Source: Micromonospora polyrhachis (lineage in GTDB: Bacteria > Actinomycetota > Actinomycetes > Mycobacteriales > Micromonosporaceae). From it: DNA of 64,000 bases. Under the pieces are notes generated by a model. That model did no database searches and was not told where the DNA came from. It saw only the letters and a list, made by a program, of their open reading frames with translations. The translations under genes were made by a program, and so were the position numbers. The DNA lies in the NCBI RefSeq assembly GCF_014203835.1, contig NZ_JACHJW010000001.1:6150501-6214500 (forward strand). Direction: 5' to 3'. Numbering within the stretch: position 1 is the first letter of the stretch; every line of letters starts with the position of its first letter. Of the stretch, positions 45,673 through 55,337 are shown in pieces.

Positions 45673-48600
45673 ATGGGTGGTCTCCGGTTTCTTCCCTGGG
45701 TCCGCGAGGGCCTCACCCGGGTGATCTCCACTCCCGACCCGCTCACCGGGGCGCTGCCCAGCGCCCGCGCCCAGTTGTCCCTGTCGGTCACCGCACAGGG
45801 CCTGGACACCAGCACCGATGAGGTCTCCGAGATCGTCGGTACGACCACCGGCCTGCTGTACGGGCCGGGCGACGTCACCGGCATCGACGCCCAACAGGTC
45901 ATCCGGAGCTTCCCGGCCCCCGGCGCCGAGAACGCCGACGTCACCCTTTTCGCCGCCGTCGAGTTCGACCGACCAGACCTGCCCTGGCTCTACACCCCGG
46001 CCAGCCCCGACGAGCAGGGCCGCCTGCGGCCCTGGTTGGTGCTGGTGGTGGTGCCGGTCGCCCCGGACGGCGACACGGTGACGACGGTGCCTGGGCAGGC
46101 CCTGGCCCGGTTGTCCACCACAGTCGGGGAACTACCCGCGCTCGCCGAGTCCTGGGCCTGGGCACACGCGCAGGTGCTGCTCACCACCGAGACCGAGGAC
46201 GTCTCGAAGGTCATCGCGGACGCGCCGGAGCGCAACCTCTCCCGGCTGATCTGCCCACGCCGGCTGGCTGCCGACCTGGACTACGTCGCGGCGGTGGTGC
46301 CCGCCTTCGCCGCGGGTGTCGCGGCAGGGCTCGGCCTACCGGTGGACGACGACGGCCCGCTGGTCCCCGCCTGGGGGCCCGGCTCGTCACACACCAGCCC
46401 CGACAGCCGGATCATCCTGCCGGTCTACCACCACTGGACGTTTCGCACCGGGCCGGATGGTGACTTCGAGTCGCTGTCCCGCCGGTTGCGGGCCCGGCCG
46501 CTCCCCACTGACGTGGGCCGTCGACCGGTCGACGTCGCGGCGGCCGGCGGCGGGCTGCCCGAGATCGAACCGGCCGGTGTCGAGGGGCGGTCGGTGCTGG
46601 CCTTCGAAGGGGCGCTCGCCTCGCCCAGCATGCGGCCCAGCGTCTGGGATCCGGCGGTCGCCGACCCCTGGCAGGCCACCATGCGCAGCCTGTTGGAGCA
46701 CGCCGACGACCGGCTCACCCCGCCCCTCTACGGCGAGGTGCACCTTCAGGAGGGACGGGTGCCGCCGCCGGGCGAACAACCACTGTGGCTGGCCGGGTTG
46801 AACCTCGATCCCCGCTACCGGGCCGCCGCCGCGCTCGGCACGCAGGTGGTGCAGAAACACCAGGAGGAGCTGGCCGCTGCCGCGTGGGAACGCGCCGCCC
46901 AGCTGCGCGAGGTCAACGAGCAACTACGCCGGGGACAGGCGGCCCGGGACACCGCCGGTGCGCTCTTCGCCAAGCGGGTCGACCCGCAGGCACCCGGCCG
47001 GGCACTGCGCGACGACCAACTCGTCGCCCTGACCCAACCCGTGCACGACCTGGTCACCCCGCCCGCCCCGGGTGCCCTGGCCGGACCCCGCGCCGGGCGG
47101 ACCACCGGTGTCGGGCGGGCCGCCGACGCGCCGGCCCCGGCGCTGGACGAGGTCCTCGACGGCAACACCGGAGCCAAGGCGGCGACCTCCCCGGCGTTCC
47201 GCCGGCTCGCCCGGCCCCGAGGACCGCTCGCCCGGCGGCTGCGGCCCACCGGCGCGGCCCCCGCCCCGCTGCCCCGACTGGCCGCCGGCACCAGTCCGGT
47301 GCCCGCCGCCCGTATCCCGGCCGGCGGCACCGTCTTCGACACGCTGGTCCCGCCCGGCCAGGGCATCGGGTCGTTGACCCGGGCCGCGATCGAGGCCGCC
47401 GCCCGTAACCCGTGGTGGCACACCTCCGGTGGGCACGGGCTCGCCGCGGACCGGCTGGTGCCGTACCACACCCCGACCGCGCTGGCCGCCGCGGCTGACG
47501 ACCCGGTCACCACCCTGGCCAGCAACGGCGGTGACCTGCTCGGCACCGACCGGTTCTTCGTCGCCGCCGCCGACGGGCGGCTCTTCGAGCGCCGTCGGCT
47601 GGACGAGGTGTGGGTGTGGCGAGACCATGGCGCCCCGCCCGGCACCTGGGTCGCCACCTCCGGCTCCACCATCGCCCCCGACCGGGTGTACGTCCGGGGC
47701 CGCGACAGCCGTCTCTGGGAACGTCGCTACGACGGCGACCGGTGGGTGTGGAACGACTGCGGCGCGCCCGGCGGTGGCCTGGCCAGCCGGCCCAACACCG
47801 CCGGCAACGATGTGTACGTGCTCGGCCGGGACGGCAGCCTGTACCGCTTCGACAGCGTCGGGCGCGGCTGGGTCTCGCTCGGTGCTCCGCAGCTCAACCA
47901 GTACGAGCGGCTGTGGGGCTCGCCGCGCCCCTACCCCGACGGGGTGTACGTGGCCACCTCCGGCCAGCGGCTGTTCCGCTGGGCTGGTGGCTCTTGGGGC
48001 CAGATCGGGGCCGGCCAGGCCCCGCCGATCTGGGGCTCGCCCGCCTCCTACCACCGGTTCAGCTCGGCCAACCGGGATTACGAGGGCTTTGGTTTCGCCT
48101 ACCTGACCCCGACCGGGGAACTGGTCACCAAGCGGATCAACCTGCCCGACTTCCACAACCACGGCCGGCCCGGACCGGTGCCGCCCCCGCCATCGAACAT
48201 CCGGATCGTGTCGCTGGCGCAGCAGACCGCGCAGATCGCCGTCGACGAGGAAACCGACATGCTGGTGCTGGCGCACCCCGAGGGCAACCCCTCGGACCTG
48301 CGCCTGTACGGCCGCTACGAGCACTACCACGACGGGCACGGCATCTACTACTGGTACTGGCACGAGATCGGGCGGCCCGCCAACGGGCTCGCCCCGCACC
48401 GGCCGGGACCGGTCACCGGGGACGAGCGTGACGGGGAAGTCTTCGTCAAGACCGCCGACGGGCGGCTTGCCGCGCTCTCCTGGGGATACCGGGGCTACGG
48501 CTGGGTCGACCACGGCACCCCGGCCGACCCGCGTGGTACCGGTCGGGACGACGCCCCGGCCCCCGCCGACCGTCGGTTCGTACCCCGGGTCGGCCTGCTC

Positions 48601-50694
48601 TCCTCACTGCTCGTCTCATACACGGTGGACGAGGGGGCGGGCAGCCGGATCCGGTGCCAACTCGGGCACAACGTCGGCGAGGACGGCGCGCTGCGCGAGA
48701 ACGACCTCACCCCGGCGGTCGCCGGCCCGCTCAGCACGGTGAAGGCGCGCGCCACCGCCACCACCGTGACCGGGCTGCTCACCGCCGACGGGCGACTGCA
48801 CCTGATCGCGGTGGCGGCGCTCACCGGCGGCCGGCTGGCGTACTGGGTGGGCCGCGACGTGGACGCGTCCGGGACCGCCACCGGTGGCTGGACCGGCCCG
48901 TACGAGCTGGTCGACCCGGTCAGCCCGTACGCGAGCGCGGTCGACGTCACCGTCGCCGACCTGGACGGGGACGGCCGCCCCGAACTCGTCATCGGGTACG
49001 CGGTCAGCGGCCCGGACCCGGCCGCCAACCGGGTGCTCTACCGGGTCGGGTGGGGGCTGGACGACACCGGCCAGGTCACCCGGGGGTGGAGCGACTCGCT
49101 GCCCACCCCGTACACCTTCAACGAAATCCACTCCATCGGGGTGGAGATCGTCGACATGACCGGCGACCACGTACCCGACCTGCTGGTCTTCGTAGGCGGT
49201 CGGGCTGTCGGCGGGGCGCAGGTGGCCCGATACTTCACCGGTCGGGGGATCAACCGGCGGGGCCGGGTCGCCGACAGTGCCTGGACCGGCCAACTCGGGG
49301 TGCCCGACCAGGCGGCGGTCGCCTCGGGCACCGGTGCCGGGATCGCCGTCGCGGACATCACCGGCACCCGCCGCCCCGACCTGGTCGTCGTCTACCGCTC
49401 GGCCATCAACGGCCTGCGCTGCCAGGTCGCGTTCGACCTGGACGAGGCGGGCGTTCCGGCGTACTGGAGTCCGATCCTGATCGTCCGGGGTGCGGCCGAC
49501 ACCAGCACCGGTCGAGGCTGTGCGGTGACCATCGCCGACCTGCGCGCCGACCTGGTTGCCGACCGGGCCCGGATGGGCGACGCCTTCATGGCCGCCGCCG
49601 CCAACCATCAGGGGCGGCTCGCCCCCGCCCAGGCGCTGGCCCACGACGACCAGCCGGCCCAGGTCGAACTTGGCCCGGCGGCGAACGCGGTCCGCGGCAC
49701 CGTCGAGCCGGAGGTCGCGGTGGCCGGCGAGGTGCTCGCCGGGCTCAGCGTCGACGGCCGACCGTTGGTGCAGGCGGTGCCGGACACCGGGGACCCGATG
49801 CGTCGGCTGCTGGCCGGGGTGACCTTCGACGTCCCGGCGTACGAACTGCTGCGCGGGCTCTCCCAGGAGAACGTGGTGCCGAACCTGCCGGCCGTGGCAC
49901 CGGAGACGATGACCGCGCTGGCCGCCAACCCCCGCTTCATCGAGGCGTTCCTGGTGGGGCTCAACCACGAGATGAGCCGGGAGATGCTGTGGCGGGAGTT
50001 CCCGGCCGACCCGAGGCAGACCTGGTTCCGCCAGTTCTGGGACGTACGGGGCGCGATGGCGGCCGGTGCGCCGCTGACCGACATCCCGCCGCTGACCGAC
50101 GTCGCGTGGCGCAGCGGTCCGCTGGGCACCCACCTCACCGCCGTTGGTGCGCCCGGTGAGCAGTCGCTGGTGCTGGTGATCCGGGGTGAGGTGCTGCGCC
50201 GATTCCCGTCCACCATCGTCACCATGCGCCGGGCCCGGTGGACCGGCCCGCAGGAGCGGGAGACCACCGGCGACGACATCCTGCCGATCTTCAACGCCTG
50301 GCTCTCGCCGGACCTGCTGCTATTCGGGTTCCCGTTCACCGCCGAGGTCGCCCGGGGCGCAGCCACCGAGGCGGCCGGCGACCCGGGCTACTTCTTCGTC
50401 CTCCGGGAGCAGCCGACCGCGCCCCGCTTCGGGCTCGACCTGGAGCCGGAGGAGTGGATCCCACCGACGTCACCGCCACCGTGGCTGGGGGAGCACTGGG
50501 ACGACCTGCACTGGGGCTATCTGCCGGCCGGTGCCCGGTTCCTCTCCCCGTACGCGCCGGGAATGCCCAGCGATGCGGTGGACGGTGCGGTCTTCGGCCG
50601 TACCGCCGCCGACATGGCGCGGGTGGCCCTGCAACGTCCCGTCATGCTCGCCCGTCACGCCAGTGACCTGCTACTACCGCCGGAGCCACGATGA
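45673..50694 (+). CDS. Jumbo protein 3: giant protein with tectonin-like and FG-GAP propellers
   Basis: A 1673-residue protein. Residues 1-480 are an unnamed conserved domain (WLVLVVVPVAPDGD and similar). From about 627 to 796 are tectonin/PLL-lectin-like propeller repeats (FVAAADGRLFERR, YVRGRDSRLWERR, YVLGRDGSLYRF). FG-GAP/VCBS-type Ca-binding repeats follow: VADLDGDGRPELVIGY (about 1095), DMTGDHVPDLLVF (about 1162) and ADITGTRRPDLVVVY (about 1230). The last 330 residues carry a strongly conserved-looking block NPRFIEAFLVGLNHEM (from 1419). The propellers thus sit between two halves of another protein. No signal peptide. It overlaps the next gene by ATGA. Such propellers bind glycans or proteins. 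Confidence 0.88.
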   Translation: MGGLRFLPWVREGLTRVISTPDPLTGALPSARAQLSLSVTAQGLDTSTDEVSEIVGTTTGLLYGPGDVTGIDAQQVIRSFPAPGAENADVTLFAAVEFDRPDLPWLYTPASPDEQGRLRPWLVLVVVPVAPDGDTVTTVPGQALARLSTTVGELPALAESWAWAHAQVLLTTETEDVSKVIADAPERNLSRLICPRRLAADLDYVAAVVPAFAAGVAAGLGLPVDDDGPLVPAWGPGSSHTSPDSRIILPVYHHWTFRTGPDGDFESLSRRLRARPLPTDVGRRPVDVAAAGGGLPEIEPAGVEGRSVLAFEGALASPSMRPSVWDPAVADPWQATMRSLLEHADDRLTPPLYGEVHLQEGRVPPPGEQPLWLAGLNLDPRYRAAAALGTQVVQKHQEELAAAAWERAAQLREVNEQLRRGQAARDTAGALFAKRVDPQAPGRALRDDQLVALTQPVHDLVTPPAPGALAGPRAGRTTGVGRAADAPAPALDEVLDGNTGAKAATSPAFRRLARPRGPLARRLRPTGAAPAPLPRLAAGTSPVPAARIPAGGTVFDTLVPPGQGIGSLTRAAIEAAARNPWWHTSGGHGLAADRLVPYHTPTALAAAADDPVTTLASNGGDLLGTDRFFVAAADGRLFERRRLDEVWVWRDHGAPPGTWVATSGSTIAPDRVYVRGRDSRLWERRYDGDRWVWNDCGAPGGGLASRPNTAGNDVYVLGRDGSLYRFDSVGRGWVSLGAPQLNQYERLWGSPRPYPDGVYVATSGQRLFRWAGGSWGQIGAGQAPPIWGSPASYHRFSSANRDYEGFGFAYLTPTGELVTKRINLPDFHNHGRPGPVPPPPSNIRIVSLAQQTAQIAVDEETDMLVLAHPEGNPSDLRLYGRYEHYHDGHGIYYWYWHEIGRPANGLAPHRPGPVTGDERDGEVFVKTADGRLAALSWGYRGYGWVDHGTPADPRGTGRDDAPAPADRRFVPRVGLLSSLLVSYTVDEGAGSRIRCQLGHNVGEDGALRENDLTPAVAGPLSTVKARATATTVTGLLTADGRLHLIAVAALTGGRLAYWVGRDVDASGTATGGWTGPYELVDPVSPYASAVDVTVADLDGDGRPELVIGYAVSGPDPAANRVLYRVGWGLDDTGQVTRGWSDSLPTPYTFNEIHSIGVEIVDMTGDHVPDLLVFVGGRAVGGAQVARYFTGRGINRRGRVADSAWTGQLGVPDQAAVASGTGAGIAVADITGTRRPDLVVVYRSAINGLRCQVAFDLDEAGVPAYWSPILIVRGAADTSTGRGCAVTIADLRADLVADRARMGDAFMAAAANHQGRLAPAQALAHDDQPAQVELGPAANAVRGTVEPEVAVAGEVLAGLSVDGRPLVQAVPDTGDPMRRLLAGVTFDVPAYELLRGLSQENVVPNLPAVAPETMTALAANPRFIEAFLVGLNHEMSREMLWREFPADPRQTWFRQFWDVRGAMAAGAPLTDIPPLTDVAWRSGPLGTHLTAVGAPGEQSLVLVIRGEVLRRFPSTIVTMRRARWTGPQERETTGDDILPIFNAWLSPDLLLFGFPFTAEVARGAATEAAGDPGYFFVLREQPTAPRFGLDLEPEEWIPPTSPPPWLGEHWDDLHWGYLPAGARFLSPYAPGMPSDAVDGAVFGRTAADMARVALQRPVMLARHASDLLLPPEPR

Positions 50695-53600
50695 CCCTGC
50701 CACTGGCCGACGCCCTGCCACAGACCCCGTGGACCCTCTCCACCTGGTATCCGGTGGTGCTGCTGCCGGTCCGGCTGGAGACCCGGTTCGACCAGGCCGC
50801 CCTGAAGATCCGCGTCTACCCCGACCAGATCCACATCGACGACCACGAGCCCGGTCTCACCGCCGAGGAGGAGGCTGCTGGGCGGACGTACTGGGGCGGC
50901 CTACCCGCCGGCACCGCCGGCACCGCCGGCCCGACCACCGGCGACCGGCCGGCGCGAACCATCGGGACCCCGGACGACACCGCCTGGGCCGAACTGGTCC
51001 GCCGCTTCGGCGAGCAGCGGGCCGGCTGGATCGCCCGGGTGATGGAGCCGGACCAGACCACCGGCGACTTCCCGGACCCGCTGGACCGGCCGGGGCCGTG
51101 GTGCGACCCGGCCCGGGTGCGGCTGCTGCCCAGTCAGTGGATCGCCGTTGGCCGGACCAGCACCGGCGTGCTCTTCTCCGGTACCTCCGGCCCGGTCACC
51201 CGGGACCTGGCCGCCGGTTTCACCCCGCTCCGCCCCGACCAGCCCTCGGCCGGCACCCCGCTCGACGAGTTGCCGCCGGAGTCCGTACCGGTCGACGACG
51301 GCATGCGATGGATGGTCGACTACGCCGCCGCCCAGGCGGTCGGGATGGCGTTCCCGGTCACCGTGCCGGTGGACGGTACGGGCCGACCGCTGCCGATCGC
51401 CCGGTTGCTCGTCTTCGGGGTCGACGCGCAAAGCGCGCCCGACCTTTCCGCTCGGGCGCTCGGCCGGCTCCTGGAGGCGCACGCCGCCACCGACGGCTTG
51501 GCCTTCCTGCCCCCGGCCACCCCCACCAACAACATCGAGACGGTGACCGTCACGCCCCGGCCCCCGGTTGCACCGGTCACCGGCCAGGATGCCGGCCCGA
51601 CCGACCCGGAGAGCGCCGCTGAACTGGCCGCCGCCGCGCTGGCCGTGCCGCTCACCGCCGACGGCACCGACCTGCTGACGGCCACCCGCCGTCGGGCGAC
51701 CCGGGCCGACGCCCCGACCGGCCTGGCCCGAGCCGTCCACGCCGGCCGCAGTGAGCGCCGAATCGAGCGGCGGGTACGGCGAGCGTTGTGGCCGGCCACC
51801 CTCGGTGGGACGCTGCGCCACCTGCTGCCCGTCGCCACCCGTGCCGAACAGGAGCAGATCCGCGACCATTTCGTCGCGCACGTGCACCCCGAGGGGCCGT
51901 TGCCGACCCTGCGGATCGGCAGTCAGCCGTACGGGTTGCTGCCGGTGGCGGCCCTGCGGTCCTGGCAGCCGAGGGGCACCGGCGAGCAGCGCGCGGTGAC
52001 CGTGTTGCGCAACCTGTGGCAGCGGGTCTGGCTGACCTCTCCGGTGCTCCGGGTTCGCCCCGGGCTGGCCGACCCGGAGGCGACGATGCTGGAGATCCTG
52101 GCCACCGACGCCCGGGTGCTGGAGGTGCGGGCCCGCAGCATGCTCGGCAACGAGTACGTCAGCTGGCTGTGGCGCTTCGCCCGGCTCGACCTCGGTCCAC
52201 AGTGGCGACAGCAGGTCGTCGAACCGGGCCGGGCCCTGCTGGCCGCCCTCGGCCTGGGCGGCAGCACCGATCCGCGGCTGTCCCTGGCGGTCTTCGCCAA
52301 GGAGGCGTTCGCCCTCGGCACCCCGCTGCTCGACGGAACAGCCACAGACGGAGCCGGCGGGGACGAGGCTGACCCGGTACGGGTGCACGCGTACCTCACC
52401 GCCCTGACTGCCGTCGGGCTGACCGGGGACAGTGTCCCGGCCGCCCCGGTCGGTGTCGGGCCGGTGCCGCTGTTCTACCGGCTGCTGCGGGCGGCTCTGA
52501 TCGCCGAGCACTCGGCGGCGGCGGACGCCTTCGCCACCGCCGCCGGGTTGTCCTCGGCCCGCGAGATCCCCGAACCCGAGCTGGTCGACGTCCGGCCCCG
52601 GGAGTTGACCGCCACGCTCCGGCGGCGACTGGCGGTCGTGGTGCCCGACTCGGACGGGCAGACCGTCGGGACGTACCTGGCCACCCCGCAGCCGGCCGAT
52701 TCTCGGCACGTGGCGGCAACCGCCGATTTGGCCGAGTTCCGTTCGGTGTTGACCGAGTTGGCCGAGGCGTTGCGCCCACCCGAGCCGCCATCGGGTGAGC
52801 CGGCCACGCCGCCGTTGCCCCCGGCCGACCTTCAGCGCTACCTGACCGGGACGCTCGGCCTGACCACGCACCGGCTGGACGCCTGGATCACGTCGCTGGC
52901 CACGGTACGACTCGACCGGACGCTGGCCGACCGTCCCGGTGACCTGCCCGCCGGGGTGCACGTCGGGGCGTACGGGTGGGTGACCGACCTGACCCCGGCG
53001 CCGCCACCGACCCGGGTGGCCCGCCCGGCGCACGTACCGGCGACCGCCGCCGGGGCCACCCTGGTCGCGGCACCGGACGGGGCCGGGCACGTGCATGCCC
53101 CGTCGGCGGCGCAGGCGGTCACCGCAGCGGTGCTGCGCAGCGCCTGGCGCTCACACGGCGGCGGGGACGACAATCCGGTCGCCGTGGACCTCTCCTCGCG
53201 GCGGGTACGCCTGGCCGAGCAGATCCTCGACGGGATGCGCTCCGGCCAGTCGCTCGGCGCGCTGTTGGGCTACCGGTTCGAGCGCGCCCTGCACGACCAT
53301 CCGCAGGGACCGTTCGACCAGTACCTTCCGCTGTTCCGGCGACTCGCCCCGCTGCGCGCCCACCGGGTGGACGCCACCGAGGACGGCCGCACCGAGATCA
53401 CGTCGACGGTCGAGTCGTCCGCCGTCACCGACGGGCTCGAACTGCACCGGTTGCACCGGGCCGATGCGCTCGCCCCGGAACTGGACCGGCTGCCCGGCCC
53501 GACCCGGGCCGCCGTGACCGAGGTGCTGCAGGTCCTCGCCGACAGCGCCGACGCGGTGGGCGACGTGCTGCTCGCCGAGGGGGTGCACCAACTCGCCGTC

Positions 53601-55337
53601 GGCGACATGAACCGCGCCGCTGCGGCCGTGGACGTCATCTCGGGGGCCGCCACCAGCCCACCGCAACTGCACGTCACCCGTACGCCCAACAGCGGGGTGC
53701 CGATCACCCACCGGGTGATGGTGCTGTTCAACCTGGACAGCCGCTTCGACGACCTGCGTATGGACTGGCCGGCGACCCGCCACGAGCGGCCCCGGATCGT
53801 CGGCGCGGCGGCCGACGCCCTCGTCTCGGCGCTACTGCCACCGGCGAACCGGGTGTTCTGGCGGATGCGCTGGCACGCGCCGGACGGCTTGGTGGCCACG
53901 CCGTACGTCGAGGCGAGCCTGGACACCCTGCAGATTCCGGCCATCGACCTGGTCACCGCGCCACCGCATCCGGCCGCGCCGGATGACGCGGACTTGGACC
54001 GCCAGCTCGAACTGCTCGCCTGGGACCGGTTCGCGCCGGCCGAGGTGACCCCGCAGTGGCGGCTCGAACTGGACTACGAGCACCGTCCCGGGGATCGGGG
54101 CGACCGGGTCAGCCTGGCCGAGTTCCTGCACACCGTCACCGCGCTGCGGGACCTGCTGGGCCGGGGCCGGCAGGTGCTCGCCGCCGACCTGAGCGACGAA
54201 CCGGGTCTCGCCCCGCAGTACGACCCGGTCACCCGGGCCGAGGCCGACGAGCTGTGGCAGGCCGCCCGTACCGTGGCCGAGGACCTGGCGGCGGTCGGCT
54301 CGCCCGGCGACCCGGGGTGGGACGAGGACGCCGTCCGGGTGCTGCTGCGCCCCGCCATCGGATTCGGGGTGGTCGGCGCGGTGCCGCCGCTGCCCAGTCC
54401 GGAAACCGGGGAGTCAGCGGCCGGTCACCGGCCTGGGGAGGCGGTGGCCGAGGCCGCCCGTAACGCCGCCGCCGAATTGACCCGCCGACTGGCCGCGCAC
54501 TGCCGGTTGGTGGCGCAGCGGGTCGGGCGTACGCCGTGCCCGGCGGGGGCCTGTGGCTGCGTTCCCGACGCCGAGTTCGACGATCCGGCCACCCCACCGG
54601 AGCAGCGTCGGGAGTTCCAGGTGGCCCGGATCCGGGCGCTGCTCGGCAACGACATGCCCGTCCTGTCGTGCACCTGGGCACCTCAGCCGGCCGTACTGTC
54701 GGCGGTGCTCGGGGCCAGTGACACGCTCCAGGGATCACCGCACGCGGTGCGCCGGTGGCTGGCCCGGTACGGCCGGGTCCGCCCCGCCGTGGGCCGACTG
54801 CAGGAGGTGCTTACCTACGCCGAGGCGCTGGACGCCGGGGGCACGGTGAAGCTCCCGCTACGGATCCGGGTGGCGCAACTGCCGTATCGGGCGGGGGACC
54901 GGTGGGTCGGCAACGCCCCACCCCGCCCGGAGACCGAGCCGCTGTCGATGGTCGTGGTCTCCCTCGGCGAGCTGGACCTCAGTCGGCCGGTGCACGGTCT
55001 GCTGGTGGACGAGTGGACCGAGGTGGTCCCGGCCGGTCGGGCGCAGACCGCTCTCACCTTCGAGTACGACGCCCCGGCCGCAGCCGCCCCGCAGGCGATC
55101 CTGCTCGCGGTACCGGCCGACGGGGCCCCGACCTGGCAACCCGCCTCGCTTGCCCAAACCCTGGAGGAGTCCCTCGATCTGGCGATCGCCCGGGCGGTCG
55201 ACGTCGACTCCCTTGGGGACGCCGGTCAGTTCCTGCCGGCCACCTACCTACCCACCAACGTCGCCGAATCCGCGACGACGACGGACTTCGTTCCGGACGC
55301 GGCGGTGCCGCCAGCCGGATTGCAGGAGGGCAGATGA
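50691..55337 (+). CDS. Jumbo protein 4: giant protein of unnamed family
   Basis: A 1548-residue protein. It opens with a compact block, YPVVLLPVRLETRF then IRVYPDQIHIDDHEP (residues 20-55), and carries LRIGSQPYGLLPV near 406. A cysteine cluster CPAGACGC near 1283 could bind metal or form a redox centre; Cys is otherwise rare in it. I know no name for the family. There is no membrane segment or signal peptide, and many Pro/Arg-rich linkers. Both ends overlap neighbours by ATGA, so it is translated in step with jumbo proteins 3 and 5 and probably assembles with them. Confidence 0.85.
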   Translation: MTLPLADALPQTPWTLSTWYPVVLLPVRLETRFDQAALKIRVYPDQIHIDDHEPGLTAEEEAAGRTYWGGLPAGTAGTAGPTTGDRPARTIGTPDDTAWAELVRRFGEQRAGWIARVMEPDQTTGDFPDPLDRPGPWCDPARVRLLPSQWIAVGRTSTGVLFSGTSGPVTRDLAAGFTPLRPDQPSAGTPLDELPPESVPVDDGMRWMVDYAAAQAVGMAFPVTVPVDGTGRPLPIARLLVFGVDAQSAPDLSARALGRLLEAHAATDGLAFLPPATPTNNIETVTVTPRPPVAPVTGQDAGPTDPESAAELAAAALAVPLTADGTDLLTATRRRATRADAPTGLARAVHAGRSERRIERRVRRALWPATLGGTLRHLLPVATRAEQEQIRDHFVAHVHPEGPLPTLRIGSQPYGLLPVAALRSWQPRGTGEQRAVTVLRNLWQRVWLTSPVLRVRPGLADPEATMLEILATDARVLEVRARSMLGNEYVSWLWRFARLDLGPQWRQQVVEPGRALLAALGLGGSTDPRLSLAVFAKEAFALGTPLLDGTATDGAGGDEADPVRVHAYLTALTAVGLTGDSVPAAPVGVGPVPLFYRLLRAALIAEHSAAADAFATAAGLSSAREIPEPELVDVRPRELTATLRRRLAVVVPDSDGQTVGTYLATPQPADSRHVAATADLAEFRSVLTELAEALRPPEPPSGEPATPPLPPADLQRYLTGTLGLTTHRLDAWITSLATVRLDRTLADRPGDLPAGVHVGAYGWVTDLTPAPPPTRVARPAHVPATAAGATLVAAPDGAGHVHAPSAAQAVTAAVLRSAWRSHGGGDDNPVAVDLSSRRVRLAEQILDGMRSGQSLGALLGYRFERALHDHPQGPFDQYLPLFRRLAPLRAHRVDATEDGRTEITSTVESSAVTDGLELHRLHRADALAPELDRLPGPTRAAVTEVLQVLADSADAVGDVLLAEGVHQLAVGDMNRAAAAVDVISGAATSPPQLHVTRTPNSGVPITHRVMVLFNLDSRFDDLRMDWPATRHERPRIVGAAADALVSALLPPANRVFWRMRWHAPDGLVATPYVEASLDTLQIPAIDLVTAPPHPAAPDDADLDRQLELLAWDRFAPAEVTPQWRLELDYEHRPGDRGDRVSLAEFLHTVTALRDLLGRGRQVLAADLSDEPGLAPQYDPVTRAEADELWQAARTVAEDLAAVGSPGDPGWDEDAVRVLLRPAIGFGVVGAVPPLPSPETGESAAGHRPGEAVAEAARNAAAELTRRLAAHCRLVAQRVGRTPCPAGACGCVPDAEFDDPATPPEQRREFQVARIRALLGNDMPVLSCTWAPQPAVLSAVLGASDTLQGSPHAVRRWLARYGRVRPAVGRLQEVLTYAEALDAGGTVKLPLRIRVAQLPYRAGDRWVGNAPPRPETEPLSMVVVSLGELDLSRPVHGLLVDEWTEVVPAGRAQTALTFEYDAPAAAAPQAILLAVPADGAPTWQPASLAQTLEESLDLAIARAVDVDSLGDAGQFLPATYLPTNVAESATTTDFVPDAAVPPAGLQEGR

